A stretch of 64,000 bases of DNA from Megalobrama amblycephala (taxonomy: Eukaryota; Chordata; Actinopteri; Cypriniformes; Xenocyprididae), in assembly GCF_018812025.1 (NCBI RefSeq), contig NC_063049.1:14837734-14901733 (forward strand). The letters are read 5' to 3'. The notes under the pieces were generated by a model. It was not told where the DNA came from. It did no database searches and saw nothing but the letters and a program-made list of their open reading frames with translations. Shown piece by piece: positions 1-11,735 of this stretch. A program made the translations under genes and the position numbers. Position 1 is the first letter of the stretch. Each line of letters begins with the position of its first letter.

Positions 1-724
1 TTCATTTCACACATGTCTGGTACAAATATGTGGCTTTGTTTCATTAATACAGTGTATACTTTTTTCTTTATTTGCCCCCGAAAGAAGTGAAATGTGACAA
101 CATGCCCCATAGGTGGGGCACATTGTAACATGTGATGGGGCGCGTTGTAATATGACCATACGACAGCTAAAAAAATGATCTGACTTAATTAAAAAATATA
201 TACATGACAAACTAAAATGTTTTGTCAATAAAATTATATTTTTTTCATATAAAATAATAGCATTTTTTTAGAAATTCAAATTTAAATAATTTTGTAGTTT
301 GACAATGAACACTCTGCAAAACACAGCTATACAGCCTAGGCCAAAACAATACAGGCAAACAGATGAAGAAACATATTCAGACATTCAGAAAAAACACAGA
401 GATGAACAAAAACACTCCTCTCCCTCCACTCACAGCTCTCACAGAACACCAGACAAATAGACGAGACAGTACAAATGCTGAACATTTCTTGAAATAATAT
501 TTTCTGGATGTTCAGGTTCTTCCTCTCAGTCTTTATTCACCTTTTTTTTTCTCCATAGTTTATCAACAGAAATTCATAAAAGTTGATTATGCCAGTTGTA
601 TCGTAACTGTATAGAATAGTATAGTTCTAATAGCGGGGCACATTGTACCGCAGTGTTACAACGAACCCTATCTGTGCAACTGGAATTTAAACCTGGTTAG
701 TGTCTTCTGATAGTTAGTGAAGTA
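1..724. other. No gene seen; scattered short repeat motif
   Basis: I see no convincing gene here; the short open frames lack domains or splice context. The motif GGGGCACATTGTAAC lies at 115-129, with related forms at 137-151, 635-649 and 5821-5834. These look like pieces of one older repeat that later insertions broke up. Confidence 0.4.
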
Positions 725-1693
725 TTAAAGGTGCCGTAGAACGACTTTTTAAAAGATGTAATATAAGTCTAAGGTGTGCCCTGAATGTGTCTGTGAAGTT
801 TCAGCTCAAAATACCCCATAGATTTTTTTTTTTTTATTAATTTTTTACCTGCTTATTTTACCTGCATCATTAAATATAAGCCGATTTAGGCTGCGGCCCA
901 TTTAAATGCTCATGCTCCCCGCCCACGGAGCTCTCGCTTGCCTTTAACAGCATAAACAAAGTTCACACAGCTAATATAACCCTCAAAATTGATCTTTACA
1001 AAGTGTTCGTCATGCAGCATGTCTAATCGCGTAAGTATAGTATTTATTTGGATGTTTGCATTTGATTCTTAATGAGTTTGAGGTTTTGCTCCGTGGCTAA
1101 AGCTAACATTACACACTGTTGGAGAGATTTATAAAGAATGAAAGTTGTGTTTATGAATTATACAGACTGCAAGTGTTTAATAATGAAAATAACGACAGTC
1201 TTGTCTCTGTGAATACAGTAAGAAATTATGCTAACTTTAACCACATTTAACAGTACATTAGCAACATGCTAACGAAATATTTAGAAAGACAATTTACAAA
1301 TATCACTAAAAATATCATGATATCATGGATCATGTCAGTTATTATTGCTCCATCTGCCATTTTTCACTATTGTCCTTGCTTGCTTACCTAGTCTGATGAT
1401 TCAGCTGTGCACATCCAGATGTTAATACTGGCTGCCCTTGTCTAATGCTTGAACATGAGCTGGTATATGCAAATATTGGGGGCGTACATATTAATGATCC
1501 CAACTGTTATGTAACAGTCGGTGTTATGTTGAGATTCACCTGTTCTTCGGAGGTCTTTTAAACAAATGAGATTTATATAAGAAGGAGGAAACAATGGTGT
1601 TTGAGACTCACTGTATGTCATTTCCATGTACTGAACTCTTGTTATTTAACTATGCCAAGATAAATTCAATTTTTAATTCTAGGGCACCTTTAA
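725..1693. mobile_element. TTAA-flanked non-autonomous DNA transposon, copy 1
   Basis: The element starts AGGTGCC and ends GGCACCT and is flanked by TTAA on both sides (725-728 and 1690-1693), the target preference of the Kolobok and piggyBac groups. A second copy in the opposite orientation lies at 48384-49356 with matching ends and interior. No transposase is present, so it would need enzyme in trans. A 61-codon frame at 1442-1627 (minus) recurs in the other copy but looks incidental. Confidence 0.75.
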
Positions 1694-1753
1694 AGAACTA
1701 CCCAAACTGCTAAACAAGAGATATACAAACAAAAAATATAGATGAAAACTAGC

Positions 1754-2459
1754 TTAAAGGATTAGTCCACTTTTAAATACACTTTTCCTGATAAATTTAC
1801 TCACCCCCATGTCATCCAAGATGTTCATGTCTTTCTTTCATCAGTCGAAAAGAAATGACGTTTTTTGAGGAAAACATTCCAGGATTTTTCTCCTTACAGT
1901 GGATTTCAATGGCTACCAACAGATTGAAGGTCAAAATTACAGTTTCAGTGCAGCTTCAAGGGCTTTAAACGATACCAGATGAGTAATAAGGGTCTTATCT
2001 AGCGAATCTTATCTCCTACGCCTTCCCCATTCTACTTACGGAACGAACGCGGCGCCAGTTTCGTTTTTTTCCATAACTTGAATAGGGAAGGCGTAGGACA
2101 TTCAGCGTAAGCGTTATGAAGAATGCGGAAGCGGAAAGTACGTTCAAGGCGATATTTTGTTAATAAAGCATAAACGGTTGTATTTTTTTCGAAAATGACC
2201 GATCGATTCGCTAAATAAGACCCTTATTCCTCGTCTGGTATTGTTTAAAGCCCTTGAAGCTGCACTGAAACTGTAATTTTGACCTTCAATCTGTTGGTAG
2301 CCATTGAAATCCACTGTAAGGAGAATAATCCTGGAATGTTTTCCTCAAAAACCTTCATTTCTTTTCGACTGACGAAAGAAAGACATGAACATCTTGGATG
2401 ACATGGGGGTGAGTAAATTTATCAGGAAAAGTGTATTTAAAAGTGGACTAATCCTTTAA
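1754..2459. mobile_element. Foldback (long inverted repeat) MITE
   Basis: The arms 1754-2008 and 2208-2459 are near-perfect inverted copies, each starting CTTAAAGGATTAGTCC at the outside. About 200 bp lie between them. The outer TTAA may be the target duplication. There is no coding capacity. It belongs with the other foldback elements in this window. Confidence 0.75.
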
Positions 2460-3018
2460 GTAAGAAATTTACTTTTGCTATTGTTAAATAAATGTTCAGT
2501 GATATCTTCCAGAGATTTCTGAAGTTTGGCGTAATTTTTTTCTGTAGGCCTATATATTGTCGATATGGCAAGTTTCTTCATGCTAGCGTGTGTGGAATTA
2601 TTTAAACCACATGTGTTACAACTAACCCCGCGCTCCCCTACATGTGGAACGTTTTCGGGAGTTGCAAAATACATAGTTGAGATGGACTGTTTTTTGATAT
2701 AGAAGACATAAGTGTAGGTAGGAAATCCAGTCTCAGAGGGGGCCAAAGAAGGAGAAAAGAAAGAGCCAAGACATGAGGGAGAGCAGGAGTAGTTTGTTGC
2801 TGCTGTTAGCTTTTCCACAGGTGCAGCCCCAGCCAGCACTAGTATAGCTATCGCGCCGACTGATTTGAGCCAGTCACCAGTGGAAGAACCAAGAACGCAC
2901 TCTTTGACGCCAGTAACCTCCACGTCATGTCAGCGTAGTTTCCTAAGGGGCCGTTCACACAGTATGTGTTTTTTCCATTCCAATGTGCTACTTTTCCATT
3001 GTTTTTCTATGTAGATGC
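2460..3018. other. Unassigned; possible transposon terminus
   Basis: No convincing gene. A 155-codon minus frame at 2456-2923 overlaps the foldback arm and has no recognisable domain. From about 2948 the sequence (GGCCGTTCACAC...) looks like the terminal repeat of a DNA transposon that runs into the transposase remnant beside it. Confidence 0.3.
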
Positions 3019-3357
3019 ACTAGATGGACGCGTCTTGTAGAGCTGGTTCGGGAATGGTTTCAGGCACATCCTCGGTTTATGACCCTCTACCTTAGCCCAT
3101 ACTCCCCTTTCCTCAACCCAATCGAGGAATTCTTTTCTACATGGAGGTGGAAGGTGTATGATCGCCATCCCCATGAGCATGTCACCCTTCTTCAAGCCAT
3201 TAATGAAGCTTGCAATGATATAACTGCTGAGCAATGTTAAGCCTGGATTCGTCATGCCAGAAGGTTTTTCCCACGGTGCCTGAACAATGAGGACATTCAC
3301 TGTGATGTTGATGAAAATTTATGGCCAAATGTTGAAGACCGGCTTGATGTTAATTAA
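3019..3357 (+). pseudogene. IS630/Tc1/mariner-type transposase, C-terminal remnant
   Basis: The frame reads the end of a DDE transposase. The motif YSPFLNPIEEFFSTWRWKV carries the third acidic catalytic residue in its PIEE block, as in DDE_3 proteins. A TAA at 3238-3240 interrupts the frame; the same frame then continues to 3357 with a conserved-looking tail (ARRFFPRCL, DVDENLWPN). The N-terminal DNA-binding part and the first two catalytic aspartates are absent. It is a dead 5'-truncated copy. Confidence 0.7.
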
Positions 3358-3914
3358 TATTTTGTGTATTTCAGATCTCCATTTACAGTTTTCTTTTTCT
3401 TTTTCTTTTTTGACAATGCAACCACAGTAATGTTGTAAAAACTATAAAATACTTTTTCTGCTTACTGTGTGTAAAATCACTTTTGCTGTGTTCTTTGATC
3501 ATGTTGTATAAACATACTTTTTTTATTATTATTTTTGAATATGGCTTTTGTCAGTTTGTTTGAATGTAACTGTAACATCTATTGTGATGGCTGTGTATAC
3601 AGTTTTACAGTATAGTAACATTCATTCAGCACCGATGGCGATTTGAAATCTGTACCTTGCATTGTTTGCTACTGAATGAACTGATTGTTAAAAGTACTAA
3701 GTTAAAAGAAGATCTTACTGTTGTGTTTTGCTGATTAAACCAAATGTTCTCATTACATATCACAATGATCTTGTGTTTTGACACAAAGATTATGTGGAAT
3801 GAAGATATGTGCAGCTAGAATGAAAGCATGAGGAAGAAAGTTTTGACAGAATGACTTTCCACTTTTAGTACATCATTGTGTAAACATACTCTCAGTTTAC
3901 TTTCTTTGCCTGTT
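3358..3914. other. No feature seen
   Basis: AT-rich non-coding sequence with short T tracts. I recognise nothing in it. Confidence 0.4.
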
Positions 3915-4172
3915 TAGGCTAGTGTCCTTAATGACTGTTAAATGACTAGTTCCACCTGTTTCTTGTTTTATCCTTCATTTTCTCAGTGTATTTATAGGTA
4001 TAAAGTATACAGTATAAGTTCTGTTATAAGTTCTTTTTTTGTATAGTGTGGTTTTGTTCTTTTTCATGTTTTCTAGTTCTCCTAGTGGCTTTGTCTTTGT
4101 GTGGATTATAAAAGTACTGTTTACACATAGATCCTCGACTCAACGCTCCCTCCCTGCAAGCCACACCCATGA
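3915..4172 (+). mobile_element. Degenerate LTR fragment (tentative)
   Basis: The right part has a run of LTR-like features: a TATAAA-like stretch near 4109, then CCTCGACTCAACGCTCCC and an end at ATGACA. This resembles, loosely, the U5 end of the LTRs at 12192 and 14430. No partner LTR and no clear left end were found. Confidence 0.35.
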
Positions 4173-5195
4173 CACAGGTATAAAGATCATTGTGAATATT
4201 TGCTCTATAATGGAAGATTTCAGAATTCCCTTAATATTTCATACTTTCATTAGCTTTCAATAGAAAATAGTGCAGTTCACAATCATTTTGTGAATAGGCA
4301 ACCATTTTAAACTTTTTCAGTTCAACAACTTAAGTTCCACTTCCAATTTAGATGCTTTTCATACAAAACAAGATTTGTGATCTCAAAGTGTAAAAGGAAA
4401 AAGACGAGAACACTCAAATATTATGCCAACATACAGGACTTTTTCTCTCTGTTTCACCAATTAAAATTCTTTATTCATTATTTTTGTTATCATTTATTTA
4501 TTTATTTTTAGTTGGATCAAAGGTGGCTATTTAATCCGATTAGAATGAGATCTAGTTATGAAGTTTTAGCTTTTCTTTTTACAATTATTTTTACCTTAAT
4601 ATGACACGGCAAATGCTGCACATGACAAAACTATTTAATAACAGGTGTTGATAATTAATGATATTAATTATGTTTGAGTCACATCGTCAAAAAGATAGTA
4701 GGGGTGTAACCTCGGCATCCTGGTCAAATTTGCCCAGTGCCCATCATCATGACATCCCCATTTATATACTGAAATAAATACTGACGTATCTAAAATTAAT
4801 TATCTCTATTTGCATATTGTATGTCCTACCTGTGCCAGCTGAAGTGTGTAGCTGCAGGATTGGCATCTGCCTCACACTGATATACTTCAGCATTAGAGTG
4901 ATTTTTGAAAGGTGTCACAAACACCAGTTGAGGTGGATCTTTAAAACATACAAACACAAACATATGACTGCAAAGTTCTCACATGTAAACTACAATCCAG
5001 CTAAACAAATTTCTGTATACATTTGTGCAACCAGTTCAAATGACAAATCAACTGATCAATGTACAATCAATGAATAAATCAAATAATAAATGTATAAATG
5101 TTTGGATAAAAAGATATTAATGAAAAACAAATATTTAAATACAATGCTTGTGAAAATGAAGTCTGCTTAGTTCTGTACTGACCTACTATACTTCA

Positions 5196-5198
<3 letters not shown>
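4173..5198. other. No feature seen
   Basis: AT-rich intergenic sequence. The open frame at 4817-5077 has no domain, so I did not call it. Confidence 0.4.

Positions 5199-5257
<59 letters not shown>
5199..5257. repeat. (TA)n microsatellite
   Basis: An uninterrupted TA tract of nearly 60 bp. Confidence 0.95.
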
Positions 5258-5261
<4 letters not shown>

Positions 5262-5293
5262 TTATTAATGAAATAAAAGGCAACTTAGCATAC

Positions 5294-5797
5294 TTAAAGG
5301 TGCTACAGAGGATCTTTTTGTCGACTTTCCTTTTAGTGAGTTTTTGAAATGAGCGCATGCGTAAGAACAACCCCCCCCCCTTCACAGCTCATTTCGAGGG
5401 AACGCCTCCCAAAACTCGAGCACGAGTATTGGAACACGAGTGTTTACCACCGGCATTTGCTGTGTCGTGTTCATGGATTCATTATGTCGGACTCACCGCA
5501 GGTAACTCATAATCTGCAGTTGTTACTCCTGTCTCCTGACAAAAACATTGCATGCGGCGCCTATGGAGTGTGGAAAGTTACTGGAGCGCGTGCACGTCTC
5601 TCACAAGGAACGTCATGGCAGTGATTGACAAGCCAGAGGGTTGATGTTTTTAAGGCCCTACCTCATGCACAGATGATGTATATCAATATTATTCCTTTCA
5701 GTGCACCTAATAAATAGTCTGTTATCAGTTAGTAAAGACAGTTTCAAGTAATATTGCAAAAATGTATAAAACAAAACATCCTCTGTAGCACCTTTAA
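5294..5797. mobile_element. TTAA-flanked MITE, second family
   Basis: TTAA at 5294-5297 and 5794-5797 bracket a 496-bp element with inverted ends AGGTGCTACAGAGGATCTTT and CATCCTCTGTAGCACCT. The terminal AGGTGC is shared with the 725-1693 family, which suggests the same transposase recognises both. The 91-codon frame inside has no known domain. Confidence 0.75.
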
Positions 5798-6270
5798 GGG
5801 GTACAGTTTTTCATTTTAAAGGGGCACATTGTAATGTTGAATTATATAGAACTATATACAATGAATTCATATTAGTGTTATGTTGTTGGGGATAACAAAG
5901 TTGTTCTATCATATTTACATCTCCTCTCTGTAGTTTCACTCTGTTTCAACATATTCATTGTGGTGTGGAATAAAGCAGCATTCTCCCACAAGCCTACATG
6001 TTGGAAAGAGTTTACCTATCTGTCTAACTTTGGGAAGAGAGATGCCATTGTGAGGGTAGAATAGCAAATGTGTAGTTAATATTCTTAAATACATGAGAAG
6101 TTTAAATAGAATTGACATTGAAATATATTTTGGTTTACCATACTTGTCAGTACATTCAACAGTATATTTAACATTATTTTAAAGAAAATAGAAGTTATTA
6201 TGAAATTATATAGAACAATGTACTTAAGTCCTACTTTTTGCATTTAATTTGCATTTAATATAAATTAAAA
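5798..6270. other. No feature seen
   Basis: Non-coding. It begins with another GGGGCACATTGTAA motif (5821) and is otherwise unassigned. Confidence 0.4.
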
Positions 6271-7067
6271 TTAAAGGGTTAGTTCATCCAAAAATGAAAA
6301 TTCTATCGTTTATTACTCACCCTCGTGCCGTTTTACACCCGTAAGACCTTTGTTGATATTCGGAACACAAATCAAGATGTTTTAGTTGAAATCCGATGGC
6401 TTCTGTGAGGCCTCCATAGCCAGAAATGACATTTCCTCTCTCAAGATCCATTAATGTAGTAAAAACATATTTAAATCAGTTCATGTGAGTACAGTGGTTC
6501 AATATTAATATTCTAAAGCGATGAGAATATTTTTGGTGCACCAAAAAAACAACAAAATAACTACTTATTTAGTGATGGCAGATTTCAAAACAATGCTTCA
6601 GGAAGCATCAGAGCATTATGAATCAGCGTGTCAAATCATGATTCGGATCGCTTTTCAAACCGCCACACTGCTAAAATCACATGACTGTGGCACTCCGAAC
6701 TGCAGATTCGACACAGCTGATTCATTATGCTCTGAAGCTTCTTGTGTTTTGAAATCGGCCATCACTAAATAATTCATTATTTTTTTTATTTTTTTGGCAC
6801 ACCAAAAATATTCTCGTCGCTTTATAATATTAATATTGAACCACTGTACTCACATAAACTGATTTAGATGTGTTTTTAGTACCTTTATGGATCTTGAGAG
6901 AGGAAATGTCTTTGCTGGCTATGCAGGTCTCACAGAGCCATCGGATTTCAACAAAAATATCTTAATTTGCATTCCGAAGATTAACGAAGGTCTTACGGGT
7001 GTGGAACGACGTGAGCGTGAGTAATAAATGACAGAATTTTCATTTTTGGGTGAACTTAACCCTTTAA
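6271..7067. mobile_element. Foldback MITE with AAAGGGTTAGTTCA ends
   Basis: The left end TTAAAGGGTTAGTTCATCC mirrors the right end, and the whole 797-bp unit folds on itself, including inner arms around 6521-6560 and 6780-6830. The outer TTAA is at 6271-6274 and 7064-7067. Parts of the same family recur at 27795-28085 and 36465-36629. Confidence 0.8.
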
Positions 7068-7387
7068 AGATGCATTACTTAAAGCTGCAGTCCGTAACTT
7101 TTTTGGGTTGAAAATGATCCAAAATTAATCTTTGAGCAAGTATATAATCAGCCAGTGTCCAAAACTATCTCCTTACCTTAACCCGATTCACAACGGTAGG
7201 CTTGTAATAATGTTTTCTAATCTGAGTGGTACTGGTGGTTTTCTGCAGGAAATTCGAGCATGCCATAATTCCTCTTTTTTGTGTCATTACGTCATGTCTG
7301 TTTACATAAAAAGTCCCAGCTAGTAGGCTATATCGCATCTGAGGATGTGACAGATCATTTTTAGCCTTTTCTCACAGCAGATGGAAT

Positions 7388-7920
7388 AATTAAATAATTA
7401 AACTTACTAACCCTCATGTCGTTCCAAACCCGTAAGACTTCTGTTCATCTTTGGAAAACAAATGAATATCTTTTTGATGAGATTTACAGTCTACACAACT
7501 ACCACTTTCAAGCCCCAGAAAGGTAGTAAAGACATCATTAAATAATTTACCACTTTATTTACAAAATATTAATCTCAAAAGTGCATCCATGAGAGCACCA
7601 CGACGCATACGTGTTTGTGTTGACGCAAGAGCAGACGTTGTTTCATGAACGTGTGTCTGAAATTAATATTTTGTAAACAAAGCGGTAAATTATGTTGTTT
7701 TTTTTGCGCAAACAAAGCACTCATGTTGCTTCATAAAACTAAGGTTAAACCACTGGAGTCACATGGATTACTTCAATGATATCTTTACTATCTTTCTGCG
7801 GCTTGAAAGTGGTAGTTACATAGGCAGTCAATGGAGGGACAAAACTCTCAGATTTCATTAAAAAGATCTCCATTTGTGTTCTGAAAATAAACAAAAGTCT
7901 TACGTGTTTGGAAAGACACT
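7388..7920. mobile_element. Degenerate foldback MITE
   Basis: The left arm (CATGTCGTTCCAAACCCGTAA, 7413 onward) and right arm (CTTACGTGTTTGGAAAGACA, near 7900) are diverged inverted copies, with further paired blocks inside such as AATATTTTGTAAA. Clean termini are lost. A separate element start, TTAAAGCTGCAGTCCG, lies just before it at 7078. Confidence 0.55.
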
Positions 7921-8073
7921 CTTTAGTTATGGATCAGTGGAAAACGCGTTATTTTTAATTGTCACTTCCCTTTTAATTGCCAATTACTGTCAACCAGCTG
8001 AGGCAGGAATTGGCCCTCAAATGACAGAGATGTGTGCAGTTTGTGTCATCTTATAAAGACTCACGTCACTCAC

Positions 8074-8385
8074 AGTGCACAGTGATCTTGTGATCAATTT
8101 CCACTTCCTCTTTCATCATTGCATGTCTGATCGCACACTTGACAAGCTGTTGATTCATCTGTACAGTAGGAGTAGCAATCAGACTACTTTTGACAGTAAA
8201 CGTCCCATTCAGATGTTTCACTGTGCTGGTCGATATCCTCACAGCATCAGAGAAAGTGCCCAAATGCCATGACACCTCAGCAGCAGACTCCGCTGTGGAA
8301 GCTGTGCAGGTCGCCAGGGGAACCTCAGAGCGTCCAGCCACAGGCACTGCATCCACAGCCACGCTCACATTCACAGGGCTCGTGG
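8074..8385 (-). CDS. Orphan Ig C-set exon, nectin/PVR-like
   Basis: A 312-nt open exon with an acceptor AG just upstream (8387-8386) and a strong donor GTGAGT (8073-8068). Its length is a multiple of three. The peptide has the pattern of the second Ig domain of nectin or PVR-type cell adhesion molecules: N-terminal SVAVDAVP, first cysteine in PLATCTAS, VSWHLG as the tryptophan strand, GTFTVKSSL, and the second cysteine in QLVKCAIRH. No signal peptide, V domain or transmembrane exon was found within several kilobases on this strand. It may be an exon of a gene extending beyond recognisable neighbours or a stranded duplicate. Family naming is an inference from pattern. Confidence 0.55.
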
Positions 8386-8515
8386 CTGGTGATCATGAAC
8401 AACTAGATCAGTCAATCAGATCTTTTAGCACATTGTAAGTGAAAAAAAGAGAGATTAAAACAAATATAATAACATTTTTTTTATATATAGACACTTGTAT
8501 TTGATAGCTTTAAAG

Positions 8516-8704
8516 CAGGGATGGTTAAACTCGGTCCTGGAGGGCCACTGACCTGCAGAGTTCAGCTTCAACCCTGATAAAACTCACCTGCCCCTTCTTT
8601 AGTAATCCTGAAGACCTTGATTAGCTGGTTCAGGTGAGTTTGATTAGGATTGGAGCTAAACTCTGCAGGACAGAGGCCATCCAGGACTGAGTTTGCCAAT
8701 CCCG
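8516..8704. mobile_element. Short hAT-type MITE
   Basis: About 190 bp with imperfect inverted ends: CAGGGATGG...CTCGGTCCTGGAGGGCC on the left and GGCC...CCAGGACTGAGTTTGCC on the right. The interior is also palindromic. It resembles a very common fish hAT-derived element. The 8-bp target duplication is not clear. Confidence 0.6.
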
Positions 8705-8872
8705 GTTTTAAACAAATGATGAACACTTGCAAATGAAAGCTTTTGCTAATGTGGAGTATTTTGTGGGTGTTAAATAGACATTTATAAAATGTTTTAAAGG
8801 TGTTTTATGCTCATGATTTATAATTTTTAAGGATGTTCCCAGCTAACAAAAATATGTTCTTAGAATGTTCCG

Positions 8873-8996
8873 CTGTCACGTTTCCAGTCATTCCTGGACT
8901 ACATTTCCCATAATCCTCCCTGCCAATCACCTGCACTCGCTCCACCAATCAGCTAATACTAGTCACCACACCCAGCTGCCACACATTACCTGGACT
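8873..8996 (+). mobile_element. LTR fragment related to the Gag-only family
   Basis: TGTCACG at the left, then GGACTACATTTCCCATAAT and CACCCAGCTG in the same order as in the LTR at 60343-60731. It stops abruptly at 8996, where a different repeat begins. The CTCF-like block is missing. Confidence 0.5.
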
Positions 8997-9540
8997 ATCG
9001 GTACATTCCAAACGGGATATATCGCCCTCCGAAGGGCACTTCGGAGTGAAAATAATCATGGCTGCCATGTTGAAGGGTCGTTCCAAACCGAAGTGCTCAA
9101 AATTGACCACTTCAAAGGACCCTTCGAAATGAAGGATTTCGAAGGGTACAACTGATGGACCCTTCAGGCCCCCATGATCCTTTGCACAGGAAAAGTTGTT
9201 TGACGTCACAGAATGAGTACTGGAGGCTCGGAGTTTGATTTTGCCTTTAAATGTATGTATAATATTTTTCTATACTACTGTAATATTTATATGAGTTAGA
9301 TTTGGCACATTATTATGGTCAAAACGACATTGTACTTCAAAAAAATACTTTACAGCTCCCTATATCAGTCCATTCAAATGTTTAAAATACATAGACACAA
9401 TATACAATATGGTGCGATAGACCTAAATCAATAATAAATAAATAAACTAACGTTAAACAAAGGGCGCAGCTTGCACAATCTACTCCTCTTTGATTGTCTC
9501 GTTAAGATGATGCAGGAGTGCGTTCCAAAAAAAGAGTTTT
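8997..9540. other. Unassigned repeat-like sequence
   Basis: It starts TACATTCCAAACGGGAT and contains several GAAGGGT-type direct repeats (9010-9170), typical of a fish DNA repeat. The open frames on both strands are products of this near-palindromic repeat. I could not name it. Confidence 0.3.
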
Positions 9541-9544
9541 TTGA

Positions 9545-10863
9545 CCCCTACACTCCAGAGGCAACATATAAACGCTAAACAGGATAGGCCCAAGTACAGA
9601 CCCCTGTGGGACACCCTGTTGAACTAATGTTGGTTCAGATCAATTTTTCCCCAAACTCACAAATTGAAATCGATTTGTAAGATAAGATGTATACCATTCA
9701 AGTGCAGTACCTGAGATTCTGACCCATACACGCAACCTTTCAAGAAGAACATCATGAGATACTATGTCAGCAGCAGCAGTAATGTCCAATAAAACTAAAT
9801 TACTACAAACCCCCATATCAGCAGCAATGAGGAGATCGTTTGTGACCCGGACAAGAGCAGTGTCAGTGCTATGACCTGATCTAAATCCGGACTTAAACGG
9901 TTCTAGGAGATTGTTAATAGACAGGTGTTGCTGCAACTGGCCAACAACAACTCACTCAAGAACCTTAGCCAAAAAAGGTAGATGTGCAATAGGCCTGTAG
10001 TTAGATCACAACCAGATTTTTTAGGAACTGGTGTGATGGCAGCCATTTTAAGGGATGAAGGAACCTGACCAGTAGATAGAGAGTTATTAATGATTGCAGT
10101 AATAGAGGGACACAAGAATGTTAAGCACTTCTCAGTAGGCATGGGGTCAAGGGAGCATGTAGATGAATTTATAGACATGATTAATTTTGAAATATCATCT
10201 GTGCTAACAATAGCGAAATTAGAAAAGATAGAAAATGAATTTGTAGGATAGGGCTCATTAGACAGCAGATAGGAGTCAATAACCATGGAACTATAAATAT
10301 TTTGAACTTTCTCTGTAAAATATTTATGGAATTTGTTACACATCCCAACAGAAGAGCAAATATGTTGATTATGAGGTTTAAAAATTTTGTTAATTGTTTT
10401 AAACATCAATCTTGAATTTTCTACACCATCATTAATCAAATGTGAATAATAAGCCTCTTTGGTGGATTTAAGAGCAAGATTCGAACATCAATTTATGGAC
10501 AGTAAGACCAGATTTTTTGTACAAGCGTTCAATCTTCCTTCCCTCGGCTTTGAGAGCCCGCAATTCATTAGTATACCAAGGGGATGACCTGGTGAAAGAA
10601 ACAACTCATTCTTTCAAAGGTGCCACAACATCAAGAATAGAGGAGAGTGCAGAGTTATAACAGTCCACAGAATCAGTCACAGGAAGCTCAGCAATAGAGC
10701 TAGAGAGCAACTGAGGATCAATATTTTTGACATTCCTAAAAGTTATGATACGATCCTTGGAAGATTTAAAAGAGGCAGAGATGGTAAATTCACAGGTCAA
10801 TAATTTATGATCACTGAAATATACTTCATCATTTCTAAGTTGATCTATATCTATGGTCACAGT
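9545..10863 (-). pseudogene. L2-like non-LTR retrotransposon remnant
   Basis: Read on the minus strand, the order is the end of an APE endonuclease (YFSDHKLLTCEF at about 10800), a linker, then reverse transcriptase: DPMPTEKCLTFLCP, AAITPVPKKS, LEPFKSGFRSGHSTDTAL, VLLDITAAADIVSHDVLL and, near 9600, a GVPQGSVLGPILF block. The catalytic YADD segment lies beyond the break and is missing. Frames change at 10440, 9903 and 9640. The first catalytic aspartate in the DITAAAD block is present, but the block departs from the usual SAAFDTVDH form. The 5' side abuts the Gypsy integrase at 10869. Clade L2 is judged from motif style. Confidence 0.7.
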
Positions 10864-10868
10864 GCAGA

Positions 10869-11600
10869 CTAACCTTTCAAAGCACAGTGAAATCGTTCCA
10901 CCGTACCATTAGCTGCAGGGTAGTACACAGATGTACGGATGTGTTTTATTTCTCGTTCCTTCAAAAACTCAGCAAAGACAGCTGAGGTGAACTGAGTACC
11001 ATTGTCCGTAACGATGCACTCTGGATTTCCATGACGACTAAAGGCAGTACTCAGAAATTTGACAACATCCTCAGCAGTTGTACTGCTAGCAAATGCGAGC
11101 TCAGGCCACTTGGAATGATAGTCTGTAAGTGTTATGGCATATCTGCACGCAGGAGTAGCTGTTTCAAATGGTCCAACTATATCCAGACCCAGTTTTTCCC
11201 ATGGGCCCTCAGGAAACTGAACTGGCAACAGACGTGCTGGATGCGTCACAGCAGATTTGTCATTGGACTGGCAGGTAATGCATGTAGAGATAGTTGACTG
11301 GACCTGAGAGTCCATCTGTGGCCACCAGTAGAGATCCCGCAACCTCTGTTTTGTGCGGACTACTCCCTGGTGAGCCTCATGTGCCAAGGAAATCAATGTG
11401 TGTCGTAAGGCTATAGGGACTAACAACCTTGTTCCTCTGACAATGAAAGCATCTTTCACTGCAAGTTCATCTCTAACTCGGAAGTCTGGAACCAAGTCCT
11501 GACTCACTGCTTTGACGGAGGGTGGCCAGCCAAGTGTAATTTGCTTCCACAGCTTTATCAGCTCAGGACAAGCAGCACAGGCAGACTCAAAGTCAGACAC
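10869..11600 (-). pseudogene. Gypsy integrase, C-terminally truncated
   Basis: A 243-codon open frame. An H..H and C-x2-C zinc-binding region lies at residues 74-110 (LAHEAH; CITC), with the YWWP block between. The integrase core carries D140 (GLDIVGPF), D199 (VTDNGTQF) and E235 (NGTVERFH), giving the D-D-35-E spacing. The frame ends eight residues after the glutamate, so the C-terminal domain is missing. The first residues have no upstream RNase H partner. All visible catalytic residues are kept, yet the protein is a fragment of the broken Gypsy copy. Confidence 0.8.
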
Positions 11601-11735
11601 TGAAAGAGAGCATAATGATGAGGAAATTAATGCAACAGCATTTCATATAACAGTCAGTAATGATTGTTAACTTCTCGTAGATTAGTGCACATTCGGATCC
11701 TACCGGTTTTCTTTCCAGTAACAACGATGGGGGAC

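Noticed and set aside
5349..5624. 91-codon frame as a small host gene
   Set aside because: Inside a TTAA-bounded MITE, no domain, no splice or promoter support.
9000..9210. Opposing frames at 8865-9155 and 8949-9209 as a sense/antisense gene pair
   Set aside because: Produced by internal direct and inverted GAAGGGT repeats of a DNA repeat.
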